NCBI RefSeq assembly: GCF_014695375.1
Contig: NZ_JACJOG010000035.1
Location: 62,001 to 126,000, forward strand
DNA: 64,000 nucleotides
Direction: 5' to 3'
Source: Coleofasciculus sp. FACHB-T130
GTDB lineage: Bacteria; Cyanobacteriota; Cyanobacteriia; Cyanobacteriales; FACHB-T130
The translations under genes and the position numbers were made by a program. The notes beneath the pieces were generated by a model, which was not told the DNA's origin, did no database searches, and saw only the letters and a program-made list of their open reading frames with translations. Positions 41,331 to 49,719 of this stretch are shown in pieces. Numbering within the stretch: position 1 is the first letter of the stretch; every line of letters starts with the position of its first letter.

Positions 41331-41974
41331 TAAGGTTCGCCTTTTGAACCCCAAACTTGATTACCAGCGGCATCAAAAGCCCGATCTAATGTGTCCATTC
41401 CAGTAGAATTCAACACAATTCGATTTGTTACTTTTACTGCGCCTTTGTAGTCGCTGGAACAACCTGCCTTCGGCGTCTCGCCGATGTAATTCTCACCGTC
41501 AGGTTTTAAAAATACGCTGCATTTAGCAGCACCAATATCGGTTAATTTGATGACACGCTTTGCTTCTGGTTTGCTACATAGACCAATCAAAGCTTCTGGT
41601 GTTGGTGGTTTAAATGATTGCGATTCTATGCTTTGGTTATCAGCACTGGGGGCAATTTTTAGGAATCTCTGCCGATAGGGTTTGGCAAGATTCTGGGACA
41701 TCGCTTGTTCTTGGTAGAGGAAAACTACCTTGGGATTTTTTTTAGTATTTTCTATGCTGACTTTGCAGGTAGTCATTCTCACATTTGGGGTTTTGGGATT
41801 GGCTTGCGCTTGTGCAGACGTGTCCATTACTCCGACTAAATGCGACACTACTTCCCCAACTTGTTGCTGCATTGGTATCGATTGGATATTCGTTGCTGGA
41901 CGCGAATAAGCCGCTGTGCCAGTTGAGGAGACAAGGGCGATCGCGATCAAACTCCGAGTTCTTGTATTCTTCAC
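41294..41974 (-). CDS. CpcT/CpeT-family protein with a signal peptide
   Basis: A 226-residue protein. From about residue 60 it follows the CpcT/CpeT chromophore-lyase family: VVFLYQEQAMSQNLAKPYRQRFLKI, a Cys followed by VFLKPDGENYIGETPKAGC, and the C-terminal VWGSKGEPYQFRWV. Lyases of this family attach phycobilin to phycobiliprotein cysteines in the cytoplasm. This one instead begins with KNTRTRSLIAIALVSSTGTAAYS, which looks like an export signal, so it may act outside the cytoplasm and not be a normal lyase. No phycobilisome genes are nearby. The family call is moderate to strong; the function is open. Confidence 0.72.
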   Translation of the reverse strand: MKNTRTRSLIAIALVSSTGTAAYSRPATNIQSIPMQQQVGEVVSHLVGVMDTSAQAQANPKTPNVRMTTCKVSIENTKKNPKVVFLYQEQAMSQNLAKPYRQRFLKIAPSADNQSIESQSFKPPTPEALIGLCSKPEAKRVIKLTDIGAAKCSVFLKPDGENYIGETPKAGCSSDYKGAVKVTNRIVLNSTGMDTLDRAFDAAGNQVWGSKGEPYQFRWVKPSASR

Positions 41975-41989
41975 AATAGTCTCCCAGTG

Positions 41990-42406
41990 CTAATCAAAAA
42001 CATAACGTTCGGCAACGCGCCAGTAGCGAGAAAAGCGTTTAAGGTCAATATATCCGTCGTATTTTACAAATGGCTCAACAGATAACACTTCGATAGGAAG
42101 CGATTCCTCAATTTTGTCGCAAATGTGGTCAAATCGCGGGCTAGGACTCTCTGCTGTAACGACTCCATCAGCATTGTGTTCCTTGGCAAAAGCGATAACT
42201 TCAGCAGCGACATCACCGCGTCGAATCGTTACTGGCAGTTCTAGCAAACACTCATAAATAAAAGTAATCCGCTTGAGACTCAGCTGCCACTCTTCAATCA
42301 AAGCATCGTCCCAAACCCATATCGCGGGGCTTTCAGGGTATGCTTGCAATGCGGGATTTCCAAGACTTAAACAGTCTCCATGCATCCAAATAATCGGCTG
42401 TTTCAT
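41990..42406 (-). CDS. Photolyase/cryptochrome N-terminal alpha/beta domain as a separate ORF
   Basis: A 138-residue protein from ATG 42406 (KQPIIWMHGDCLSLGNPALQAY). The pattern WVWDDALIEEWQLSLKRITFIYECLLELP and VIAFAKEHNADGVV is that of the antenna-binding Rossmann-like domain which normally forms residues 1-130 of a DNA photolyase. Here it stands alone, downstream of the gene for the FAD domain, reversing the normal order. A GTG at 42451 would extend it by 15 residues encoded by a 15-base tandem repeat; that extended frame is continuous with the FAD gene apart from its TAG stop. Probably works as a complex with the FAD half. Confidence 0.75.
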   Translation of the reverse strand: MKQPIIWMHGDCLSLGNPALQAYPESPAIWVWDDALIEEWQLSLKRITFIYECLLELPVTIRRGDVAAEVIAFAKEHNADGVVTAESPSPRFDHICDKIEESLPIEVLSVEPFVKYDGYIDLKRFSRYWRVAERYVFD

Positions 42407-42421
42407 TAATTCAAGGCTCAC

Positions 42422-42451
42422 GCACTCAAAACTCGCGCACTCAAAACTCAC
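42422..42451 (-). repeat. 15-bp tandem repeat between the two photolyase ORFs
   Basis: GCACTCAAAACTCGC (42422-42436) is followed directly by GCACTCAAAACTCAC (42437-42451). Read on the minus strand it codes for repeated SFECA/V and joins the FAD-domain frame to the alpha/beta-domain frame. Confidence 0.8.
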
Positions 42452-42454
42452 GCA

Positions 42455-43324
42455 CTACCGACGCTTCTTCCCGCGCTGAAAACTCTTGCTACCGCCACTT
42501 CGATCGAAGCTTTGAGCTTTAGGAAACAATCGCTTCTCTAGTTCATCGTAGCTGCCCTCGAAGTCACAATGACCGTACAGGGGGCATTGGCGGCAATAGA
42601 CGCCATCCGTATAGCGTTCTAAGTTCTCCCGGTTAAAGAAATAAGGCTTTTGGCTAAAGGTGCTGGCAACCCACTGCCAGGAGAGATTATTGCTGGCTGG
42701 ATCGCCATCCAGTAAGTGTTGCAGAAACCATCTTGCCCCGACTTGCCAACGAATCCGCCGCCAGTGAACTAGGTAAGCGGCTAGCCACATTCGCCCGTGG
42801 TTGTGCAGGTAGCCAGAGGAGTGCAAGTCGCGGCTAAAACTGTCAATACAGACCATGCCGGTGCTACTTTTGTCAACATCTTCCGGTAACTTTTCGGCAT
42901 AGTCTTTGGCTGTGTAGCCTGTCTTGTAAGGCTCTTGATCTTCCCAAATGTCGTTTCCCAGCTTGGCATAGAGACGCTGCCAGTAATCGCGCCAGCCGAG
43001 TTCGTTGATGAGTTTTTGTGCGTCATCTCGGTTTTCCACTTTGTCCAGCACAGCATCCCGCACTTCTGCCAAGCTCAAGACGCCGTAGCGGAGATAGGGT
43101 GAAAGGCGCGTGACTGCGCCACTAAAAGAATTGCGCGTTTTGGCGTAACGGGCGGGATCTACTTGACTTAAGAAGGCTTCTGCGGCTTTACGTCCTCCTA
43201 CGGTGGTAGCGATCGCGTCATCGCGTTCGGTGACGGTAGGGAATTGTTCGCGGAGATAGGTAATTAAATCGTCGCGGCTGGCAAAATCTCGCCGCATATC
43301 TCGATTATTTGGCGTGGCGTTCAT
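42455..43324 (-). CDS. Photolyase-like FAD-binding domain protein with four-cysteine cluster
   Basis: A 289-residue protein equal to the C-terminal, FAD-binding half of a DNA photolyase: TRLSPYLRYGVLSLAEV, ELGWRDYWQRLYA, SSGYLHNHGRMWLAAYLVHW and LLDGDPASNNLSWQWVAS are the flavin-pocket segments. Four cysteines stand out: Cys159 (GMVCIDSF, 13 residues before GYLHNH) and Cys244, Cys247, Cys253 (YCRQCPLYGHCDFEG). This arrangement resembles the 4Fe-4S site of FeS-BCP photolyases. The C-terminal tail is basic (SKSFQRGKKRR). The alpha/beta domain is encoded downstream in the same frame after one TAG codon. DNA repair with light is the likely role, not proven. Confidence 0.85.
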   Translation of the reverse strand: MNATPNNRDMRRDFASRDDLITYLREQFPTVTERDDAIATTVGGRKAAEAFLSQVDPARYAKTRNSFSGAVTRLSPYLRYGVLSLAEVRDAVLDKVENRDDAQKLINELGWRDYWQRLYAKLGNDIWEDQEPYKTGYTAKDYAEKLPEDVDKSSTGMVCIDSFSRDLHSSGYLHNHGRMWLAAYLVHWRRIRWQVGARWFLQHLLDGDPASNNLSWQWVASTFSQKPYFFNRENLERYTDGVYCRQCPLYGHCDFEGSYDELEKRLFPKAQSFDRSGGSKSFQRGKKRR

Positions 43325-43404
43325 CGGTTAGCGATCGCTCCAAACTTTTCACTCCAAACTTATCGAGTGTAACAAGCCAGCCGCCTTCTTGCGCTCTTCA
43401 AAAG

Positions 43405-43440
43405 CAAAAAAGCCGCTTTCTTTGAGAAAACGGCTTTTTC
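43405..43440. terminator. Bidirectional Rho-independent terminator
   Basis: AAAAAGCCG (43407-43415) pairs with CGGCTTTTT (43431-43439), and the inner CTTTC/GAAA extends the stem; A-run and T-run flank it. It ends the SLH-protein transcript (stop at 43446, minus strand). Confidence 0.85.
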
Positions 43441-43445
43441 GGAAC

Positions 43446-44129
43446 TTATTGGATTGGTAAGCTCGCTGGCAAAGGTAAATCTTCTTCCAACATCGGTGCG
43501 GGTGCTTCTTGTCGCTCCAAAAATTTACTCAAGGCGTAAGCCATATCCCCTCTCGTCATCGGATTTAGGGGATTCAGATTGCCTTGTTCATCGGGATTAG
43601 CAAATCCCTCGTAAAGTGCAGTTGCCATCGATTTTTTAGCCCAATCCGGTATATTCCCGGAATCTGGATACTTCGCAAGAATTTTAGCAACGGTGTCATT
43701 CGGAAACTGAAATACACCGTGAGCTTGGGCAAAGATAGATAAAGCTTCAGCGCGATTGATTTTTTGGTTGGGGAAGAACATATCTCCCCGATATCCCTTC
43801 ATAATGCCAGTTTTTAAAACTGTCTGAATGTCGTTATATGCCCAGTGGGAAGAAGGTACATCTTGAACTGAAATAACTTCTTGTTTGGTGGCACCCGCTC
43901 GTTTGTCCAGTTTAAAAGTTTTGACCAAAATTGAGGCAAGTTCTGCACGACTGATGAATTGTTCTGAACGAAACTGTCCATCAGGATATGCAGTCATTAA
44001 TTTGGCAGCAATCACCTGTTCGATGGGGTCAGATGGGGCGTCTGAAGCAGGTTGTGTTTGAGCAGAAACAACTGCTGGAAAACATTGTAGAAACCCCAAT
44101 AGAGAAAGAGTGCCCAGGATCTGACGCAT
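43446..44129 (-). CDS. Exported protein with three SLH domains
   Basis: A 227-residue protein from ATG 44129 (a GTG at 44141 would add four residues). Signal peptide RQILGTLSLLGFLQCFPAVVSA, cleavage before QTQ. Three SLH repeats follow: AYPDGQFRSEQFISRAELASIL, SSHWAYNDIQTVLKTGIMKGYRGDMFF..INRAEALSIF and IPDWAKKSMATALYEGF..NPMTRGDMAYAL. SLH triplets bind cell-wall polymers, so this is a periplasmic or surface protein with no further domain. It is a single-gene unit with a clear terminator. Confidence 0.88.
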   Translation of the reverse strand: MRQILGTLSLLGFLQCFPAVVSAQTQPASDAPSDPIEQVIAAKLMTAYPDGQFRSEQFISRAELASILVKTFKLDKRAGATKQEVISVQDVPSSHWAYNDIQTVLKTGIMKGYRGDMFFPNQKINRAEALSIFAQAHGVFQFPNDTVAKILAKYPDSGNIPDWAKKSMATALYEGFANPDEQGNLNPLNPMTRGDMAYALSKFLERQEAPAPMLEEDLPLPASLPIQ

Positions 44130-44678
44130 AATTAAAATCACTTTTCAGTTGCTAACTTCACTGTATAAACACTGGAACCAAATCTTCATCGCCCATTCGG
44201 GTCAATCCAAGCGGGGATGTTGGCAATAATGGTGACGAATCTGGAGTTTGCAAAGTTGCAACCAGTGCTAAGACCGTGGATGCTTCCGAGGAGCCGTTGC
44301 AAAAAGTGGCATTCGCTGACGACGATCCCGGCTAAGAGCGCATAGGAAGAAGGCGATCGCAACAATCAGCCTAGACACTCCCAACCTAAACAATCGGAAC
44401 CTCTCGAATTATTAACTTCCTTAGAAATCGCCACATTCGCTTCTGATAGCTGTGTCATAATTACGATCCTTAGATATCAAGTTCTTAACTAGGTGTAGCT
44501 CACTCACTTTATTTTTATGAACTTTCACAGCGAAAACAGAAATTCCTACTCCTAAGCTGGTGAACTAGGATGAGAAGGGACAACTGGGAAAAGGGGAAAG
44601 ATGAAGTCTCAAAAAAGGCGTACACCCACTTCCTTTATCTGCCATCCCTGGTTTGTTCGGATTGCGCGATCGCTTTGG
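44130..44678. other. Spacer with weak coding-like remnant only
   Basis: About 550 bases between divergent genes. One plus-strand frame near 44210-44335 reads NNGDESGVCKVATSAKTVD-like text up to a stop but has no clear start or family; it could be a decayed ORF. The promoters of both flanking genes must lie here. No terminator or large repeat is seen in this part. Confidence 0.4.
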
Positions 44679-44744
44679 CGTATGCCGCAGTTAGCGGCTA
44701 CTCGCTCTAGCGTATGACCGCAAGTTAGCGGCTACTCGCTCTAG
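44679..44744. repeat. Two-copy tandem repeat upstream of the kinase gene
   Basis: CGTATGCCGCAGTTAGCGGC...TACTCGCTCTAG (44679-44710) is repeated with two insertions at 44711-44744. Each copy includes a small CCGC-AGTTA-GCGG hairpin. Confidence 0.75.
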
Positions 44745-44759
44745 CTGCTCCCGCTAACT

Positions 44760-44782
44760 GCAACTGCTCGCGTAGCAGTTGC
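44760..44782 (+). promoter_or_regulatory. Leader hairpin of the Ser/Thr kinase gene
   Basis: GCAACTGCT (44760-44768) pairs perfectly with AGCAGTTGC (44774-44782) around CGCGT, 36 bases before the kinase ATG. Could control translation or end upstream transcription. Confidence 0.5.
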
Positions 44783-44817
44783 ATAAACTCATTCAACCTG
44801 CGTTCGTTCTCTCACAC

Positions 44818-46614
44818 ATGAGCAACTTTCCAGACTTATCCAGCCACGGTTATCAGGTCGTCCGAGAATTAGGACACAACCGCGCCGGTGGTCGAGTAAC
44901 CTACCTGGCGCTCAATCTGAAAACTCGGCAACCCGCTGTCATTAAACGGTTTCAGTTTGCTAAAATCAACGCCACCTGGTCAGACTACGACGCCTACCAG
45001 CGCGAAATTCAAGTGTTACAGGGACTGAATCATCCCGGAATCCCCCGCTACCTAGATTCCTTCCAAACATCCGATGGCTTTTGCATGGTTCAGGAGTATA
45101 AAAAAGCACCGTCTTTAGCCGTACCTCGTAGCTTCGACCCGGATGAAATTAAGAAAATTGCCGTCTCTTTATTAGAAATTCTTGTTTATCTGCAAAATCG
45201 CATTCCCACCGTTATCCATCGAGATATTAAACCCGAAAATATCTTGGTCGATGGCAACATCAATGTTTTTTTAGTTGATTTTGGTTTGGCTCGAATTGGG
45301 GATGGGGAAGTGACGATGAACAGCGTGGCAAAAGGAACTTTAGGGTTCATGCCGCCCGAACAATTATTTCATCGCCAACTCACTGAAGCCTCAGATTTAT
45401 ATAGTTTGGGAGCAACGCTGATTTGCTTATTAACTGGCATCAAATCTTCTGAGATTAGCCAGTTAATTGATGATGATTATCGAATTAATTTCAAGCATCT
45501 CGTTCCCAAGCTCAGTCTGCGGTGGATTGACTGGTTGCAAAAGATGGTGGAAATCAAACCAAAAGACCGCTATCCTAACGCAGCGATCGCCTTGGAATCT
45601 CTCAAGCCTATCTATGTGATTCGCGTACCCGAAGCGAAGCTGAGTAAACCCATCCTAGAATTTAAGGCAAGAAAATTAGGTGAAAGGGTGACTCAAACAA
45701 TCGCAGTTACGAACTCGATTCCTGATACCCTTCTGGAAGGAAATTGGGAAGTGGCACCCCACGAAAGCGATCCCCCCCATACACCAGATACTCACACTTG
45801 GATTTCTTTTGATTCCGTTAAGTTTGAGAACAATCAGGCGAAGTTTAAAATCAATGTGAATACCAGCCGGTTGATGGCAGATAAAACCTACGAGCGACAT
45901 CTGTTATTACACACAAATTCTCTGCCAGAAACTCACGATATTACTGTTAAGATTCAGACTGCCCCGGTTCCGATTGCGAACAAAAAACTACCTTATATCG
46001 CGCTCGCTTTACTGGTGACACTTGCTGCCTCGGCGGCTTGGATTGAGGGAATCGCTTGGGGCGGAACGATTGCCCAAGTTGGGGCGATGGGTGTGGTCAT
46101 GGCTGGGTTTATCACGCTGTTTGTCGCTGCATTTGGTGTGGCAGCAGCGGCTACGGCGGCGGCTGGGGCTGTGTTTGTCGCTAAGCTTCTATCCAGGTAT
46201 AAAGTTAAGTTTGCGGGTATAGACACGGTTGTAGCTTTGTTGGTTGCGGGAATTGTCGCTTTTTTTGTGACGGGTTTTGGCGAGCAATTTAGAGCGGCAA
46301 ATTCGGCGGCGGTTGGGTTTGAAGCGGTGGATTTTGCTGTATTTATGGCTGGTTTTGGGGCGCAGAGTCTGGCAGTTAGTTGTTTGAAAAGAGGATTTAG
46401 TCCCAATCTCGCGATTGGGGTGTCGCTATTAGCAATGGCGTTAGGCATGACTTTAGGAGTTGGCTTCCAAGTTGGATTGCTAAATCCTTTGGTGATGGGC
46501 GCTGTTTTGGCAGTTGGTTTACCTTTGGGAACCATCTTGTTCTATCCCCCTTTTGAGCGGGCAAGGTTAATTGGTAACTATCGCAAGTTTGAGCAACATT
46601 TGATTAAGCCGTAG
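44818..46614 (+). CDS. Membrane Ser/Thr protein kinase
   Basis: A 598-residue kinase from ATG 44818; the in-frame TTG at 44779 overlaps a leader hairpin. Gly-rich loop GHNRAGGRVTYLA, Lys in PAVIKRFQF, catalytic loop VIHRDIKPENIL with Asp136, and DFGLAR are present, so the kinase should be active. Residues about 285-395 form a beta-sandwich-like domain (KLGERVTQTIAVTNSIPDTLLEG ... HLLLHTNSLPETHDITVKI). The C-terminal 200 residues contain about six Ala/Gly/Val-rich membrane helices. The usual bacterial layout puts the sensor outside after one helix; here the beta domain and a multi-helix membrane block follow the kinase, which is unusual. No partner gene is adjacent. Confidence 0.88.
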   Translation: MSNFPDLSSHGYQVVRELGHNRAGGRVTYLALNLKTRQPAVIKRFQFAKINATWSDYDAYQREIQVLQGLNHPGIPRYLDSFQTSDGFCMVQEYKKAPSLAVPRSFDPDEIKKIAVSLLEILVYLQNRIPTVIHRDIKPENILVDGNINVFLVDFGLARIGDGEVTMNSVAKGTLGFMPPEQLFHRQLTEASDLYSLGATLICLLTGIKSSEISQLIDDDYRINFKHLVPKLSLRWIDWLQKMVEIKPKDRYPNAAIALESLKPIYVIRVPEAKLSKPILEFKARKLGERVTQTIAVTNSIPDTLLEGNWEVAPHESDPPHTPDTHTWISFDSVKFENNQAKFKINVNTSRLMADKTYERHLLLHTNSLPETHDITVKIQTAPVPIANKKLPYIALALLVTLAASAAWIEGIAWGGTIAQVGAMGVVMAGFITLFVAAFGVAAAATAAAGAVFVAKLLSRYKVKFAGIDTVVALLVAGIVAFFVTGFGEQFRAANSAAVGFEAVDFAVFMAGFGAQSLAVSCLKRGFSPNLAIGVSLLAMALGMTLGVGFQVGLLNPLVMGAVLAVGLPLGTILFYPPFERARLIGNYRKFEQHLIKP

Positions 46615-46668
46615 TCAGGCAATTTGGCTCACGCCGCGTGCAACTTTTTTTAGGGAGTTTAGGCAAAG

Positions 46669-46697
46669 GCTTTCAACCTGTCAAACAGGTTGAAAGC
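46669..46697 (+). terminator. Perfect 13-bp hairpin after the kinase gene
   Basis: GCTTTCAACCTGT (46669-46681) pairs with ACAGGTTGAAAGC (46685-46697) around CAA. No long T-run follows, so it may be a dispersed palindrome working as a weak terminator. Confidence 0.55.
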
Positions 46698-47386
46698 TTT
46701 AAGGTAAGAGATTTATCTTCAGGAGCGGGGACGGTTTCTTCACACACCAAGGATATTCATGCCGTGAATCCTGGCAATCATCCGATTTGTTCAGGCTGGT
46801 GGTAATCTCTTTGGCTAAAGAATAATCGGATGTTTATACAGATATCTCAGGATTTTGAGGGCGATCGCACAAAGCAGAAATATGTTCCCAGATATTTGTG
46901 CCAAATTAATCTTCCAGTCACTCCGGCAATCGTCCCAAAACTGCCTCCGATAGGACCTAAAATATTTCCGACTCAATTGTTTGAGTCATTCTATAGCGAT
47001 CGCGCAGTTAATCCTGCTTTAAGGTGTAAGCTTAAGGTGCTTTCATCCAAAGCGATCGCACTTCTACTCTTTGCCATAGTCCGGTTGTCCGTCAGCATCA
47101 AAAAAATTTCGCAGCCCGCTTTTGTTAATCCCTCTTATCTAGAGCTACCAGCCGAATGCTACTGCATACAGCTTTAAGCTCATCCTTTCATTGATTAACA
47201 GTTTTTTTTATCACTCCAACTTTTACTAGCCTTGTTAGGATACAATTGTCGGCTGAGTAAGAACTACCAGATGCTGCCTCTCGATAAGCGAGGAAATAGT
47301 CTACACTGCAAGGACTCGCTTCTGGGAGCGGCTAATACACCTGCCTCCAAAACAACCTTATTACCACTCTCCTACACGAGCCTCTT
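46698..47386. other. Spacer before the polysaccharide locus, no convincing gene
   Basis: About 690 bases with three HIP1-type sites and AT-rich text. A 115-codon plus-strand frame at 46830-47177 has no ribosome site and irregular composition, and I do not accept it as a gene. The promoter of the tyrosine autokinase gene is expected here. Confidence 0.5.
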
Positions 47387-49600
47387 ATGGAAACTAGACA
47401 ATACACAGAAGATATAGATTTTAAAAAATACTGGCTTATCCTCAAACGGCGTTGGCTACCCGCCAGTACCGTCTTTATATTTACAGTTGCACTCGCCGCC
47501 GCATTTGCGTTCTTAAAAAAGCCTACCTACGAAGCCGAAGGGAGGCTTTTGTTTAAGAAGCAAAATACGACTTCTGCCTTAGTCACAGAGGCGGGGGCAA
47601 AAATCGGACAGTTGGAACCGCTCAATGTCTTGAATACTCCTCTGGATACAGAAGCCGAGATAGTCCGTTCTGAGCCTCTGATACAAGAGACGATAAATTC
47701 TCTAAACCTAAAAGACAAAAAGGGAGATCCCCTAAAACCTGCTGATTTCCTAAAACAGCTTACGGTAAAAGGGATCAAAGGAACCGATGTTTTGCAGATA
47801 TCCGTTAAAGGCAAAGATCCCCAGGAAGCTGCAAAGATAGTCAACAAACTGATGGATTTGTATCGCGAGAAGAATGTACTTAATAACCGCGCTCAAGCAG
47901 CGGCGGCTCGCGAATTTATTAGTAAGCAGCTACCGAAGACTGAAGCCACTGTTCGTCAAGCAGAAGCCGCTTTGCGTAGTTTCAAAGAACAGAATAACAT
48001 TGTAGCTCTAGAAGAAGAAGGAAGCTCAGCCGTAAAAGCGATCGCAGAGCTAGACAGCAAAAAAGCGCAAACTCAAGCTGAACTTGAAGATGCAACTGCT
48101 AGAGTCGCCGCCTTCCAAAGTAAGATAGGACTGAATTCACAGCGGGCTATGGCTCTAAACTCGCTCAGCCAATCTCCCGCAGTTCAGCAAGTGCTGATAG
48201 AACTCCAAAAAATTGAAGGCGAGTTGACAGTTGAGCGCACCCGCTTTCAGGATGAAAACCCCAAAATAATTAATCTCGAAAGCAAACAAGCGGCATTAAA
48301 AGCTTTACTACAGGAACGGGTAGGAGAGATTGTTGGCACCAACCAACAAGTATCCGAAGCAAATTTACAAATTGGGGAACTTGAACAAAAACTGACCGCA
48401 GAATTAGTCAATGCAGAAGTGCAACGCTTAGGTTTGGCTAATCAAGTGACTTTTTTATCTCGCGCTCAGGAGGCGTACAAACAAAGAGCGAACATTTTAC
48501 CTAGATTGCAACAGGGTCAGCGGGATTTACAACGGCAAGTAGAAGCCGCGCAATCTACCTACCAAATTCTTTTAAAAAATCTTCAAGAGGTTCAGATTGC
48601 GGAAAATCAAAATGTAGGCAACGCTAGTTTAATTTCTGCCGCTACAGTTCCAGAAAAGCCCGTAGGTACTCGCAAGCTAATAATCATAGCTGCCGGAATT
48701 GTTGCAGGCAGTCTACTTTATGTAATTACTGCTTTCCTTGTAGACCTGAAAGATCCAACTATCAAAACTGCCAAGGAGGTGCGGGAGTTATTTAAATATA
48801 CTGTCCTGGGAATGATTCCTTCTTTGAAGAAAAAAGTTACTTTTCGCAGTAAGAAACTAGAAAGAATTCTTCCGCAGCTTCCTGTTAGAGATAATCCACA
48901 TTCGGTTATCAGTGAAGCTTACCGTATGCTTCAGGCAAACTTGAAGTTTCTCAGTCCAGATCAAGAGCTGAAAGTCATTGCGGTGACAAGTTCTGTTTCT
49001 AAAGAAGGCAAGTCTACAGTTTGTGCCAACTTGGCTATCGCTATGGCTCAACTAGGAAGACGAGTTTTATTAATAGATGCGGATCTGCACCATCCCATGC
49101 AGCATCATATTTGGGACTTGACTAATGCAATTGGTCTGAGCGATGTCATCGTTAATCAAGCTGAGTTTGAGATGGCTGTGCGCGAAGTGATGGATAACCT
49201 GGATGTGCTTCCTTCCGGGGTAATTCCTCCTAATCCATTGGCTCTTGTTGACTCAAAGCGGATGGCTGGATTAATTGACAATTTTTCTAAAGACTACGAT
49301 TTTATAATCCTTGATACGCCTCCAATTGTTCTGGTGGCAGATGCTCTGGCAGTAGGCAAGATGACTGATGGTATGTTATTGGTAGTTCGCCCAGGCGTGG
49401 TTGATACTGTCAGCGCTGCTGCTTGTAAGCAATTTTTGGTACAGTCAGGTCAGAAGGTCTTGGGCTTGGTCGTCAATGGTGTGATTGTGGAAAACGAACC
49501 TGATAGTTATTTCCACCATGCCAAGGCATACTACAAGGAAGATGCCAGTACGCCAAAAATGCTGACAGCGAAGGCTCCTAAAAATAGCGATCGCGCTTAA
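47387..49600 (+). CDS. Polysaccharide co-polymerase / tyrosine autokinase (Wzc-like)
   Basis: A 737-residue protein. Wzz domain: cytoplasmic start, helix 1 (WLPASTVFIFTVALAAAFAF), a long periplasmic coiled coil (residues 60-420, rich in Ala/Glu/Gln), the Pro-Gly-type helix 2 (LIIIAAGIVAGSLLYVITAFL). The BY-kinase domain follows with Walker A SVSKEGKST (Lys542), Walker A' LLIDADLHHP and Walker B FIILDTPP. The C-terminal tail has only a small tyrosine group (YFHHAKAYYKED), shorter than the usual cluster. It controls chain length and export of the exopolysaccharide made by the following genes. A terminator about 85 bases after the stop separates it from them. Confidence 0.93.
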   Translation: METRQYTEDIDFKKYWLILKRRWLPASTVFIFTVALAAAFAFLKKPTYEAEGRLLFKKQNTTSALVTEAGAKIGQLEPLNVLNTPLDTEAEIVRSEPLIQETINSLNLKDKKGDPLKPADFLKQLTVKGIKGTDVLQISVKGKDPQEAAKIVNKLMDLYREKNVLNNRAQAAAAREFISKQLPKTEATVRQAEAALRSFKEQNNIVALEEEGSSAVKAIAELDSKKAQTQAELEDATARVAAFQSKIGLNSQRAMALNSLSQSPAVQQVLIELQKIEGELTVERTRFQDENPKIINLESKQAALKALLQERVGEIVGTNQQVSEANLQIGELEQKLTAELVNAEVQRLGLANQVTFLSRAQEAYKQRANILPRLQQGQRDLQRQVEAAQSTYQILLKNLQEVQIAENQNVGNASLISAATVPEKPVGTRKLIIIAAGIVAGSLLYVITAFLVDLKDPTIKTAKEVRELFKYTVLGMIPSLKKKVTFRSKKLERILPQLPVRDNPHSVISEAYRMLQANLKFLSPDQELKVIAVTSSVSKEGKSTVCANLAIAMAQLGRRVLLIDADLHHPMQHHIWDLTNAIGLSDVIVNQAEFEMAVREVMDNLDVLPSGVIPPNPLALVDSKRMAGLIDNFSKDYDFIILDTPPIVLVADALAVGKMTDGMLLVVRPGVVDTVSAAACKQFLVQSGQKVLGLVVNGVIVENEPDSYFHHAKAYYKEDASTPKMLTAKAPKNSDRA

Positions 49601-49635
49601 ACAAGCATTAATCGATTACTTACTTCTAGCTCGAA

Positions 49636-49676
49636 CCATAAGCGTACCGTTGTAAGGACGTTCTATACGCTTATGG
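49636..49676 (+). other. Long-stem hairpin after the autokinase gene
   Basis: CCATAAGCGTA (49636-49646) pairs with TACGCTTATGG (49666-49676) with a 19-base loop. It precedes the T-run terminator at 49686. Confidence 0.55.
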
Positions 49677-49685
49677 CGAATCCTC

Positions 49686-49719
49686 TTCTCCTAACCGTGT
49701 TCGGGGTAGGAGAATTTTG
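49686..49719 (+). terminator. Rho-independent terminator of the autokinase gene
   Basis: TTCTCCTA (49686-49693) pairs with TAGGAGAA (49707-49714), with CC/GG extending it, followed by TTTTG. Confidence 0.75.

Noticed and set aside
45993-46535. 180-codon minus-strand ORF
   Set aside because: It is the antisense of the Ala/Gly-rich membrane part of the Ser/Thr kinase gene, a typical high-GC shadow.
46830-47177. 115-codon plus-strand ORF before the autokinase gene
   Set aside because: No ribosome site, irregular composition and HIP1 sites in place of conserved protein text; no family resemblance.
47232-47417. 61-codon ORF overlapping the autokinase start
   Set aside because: No ribosome site and out of frame with the well-supported kinase gene; no family resemblance.
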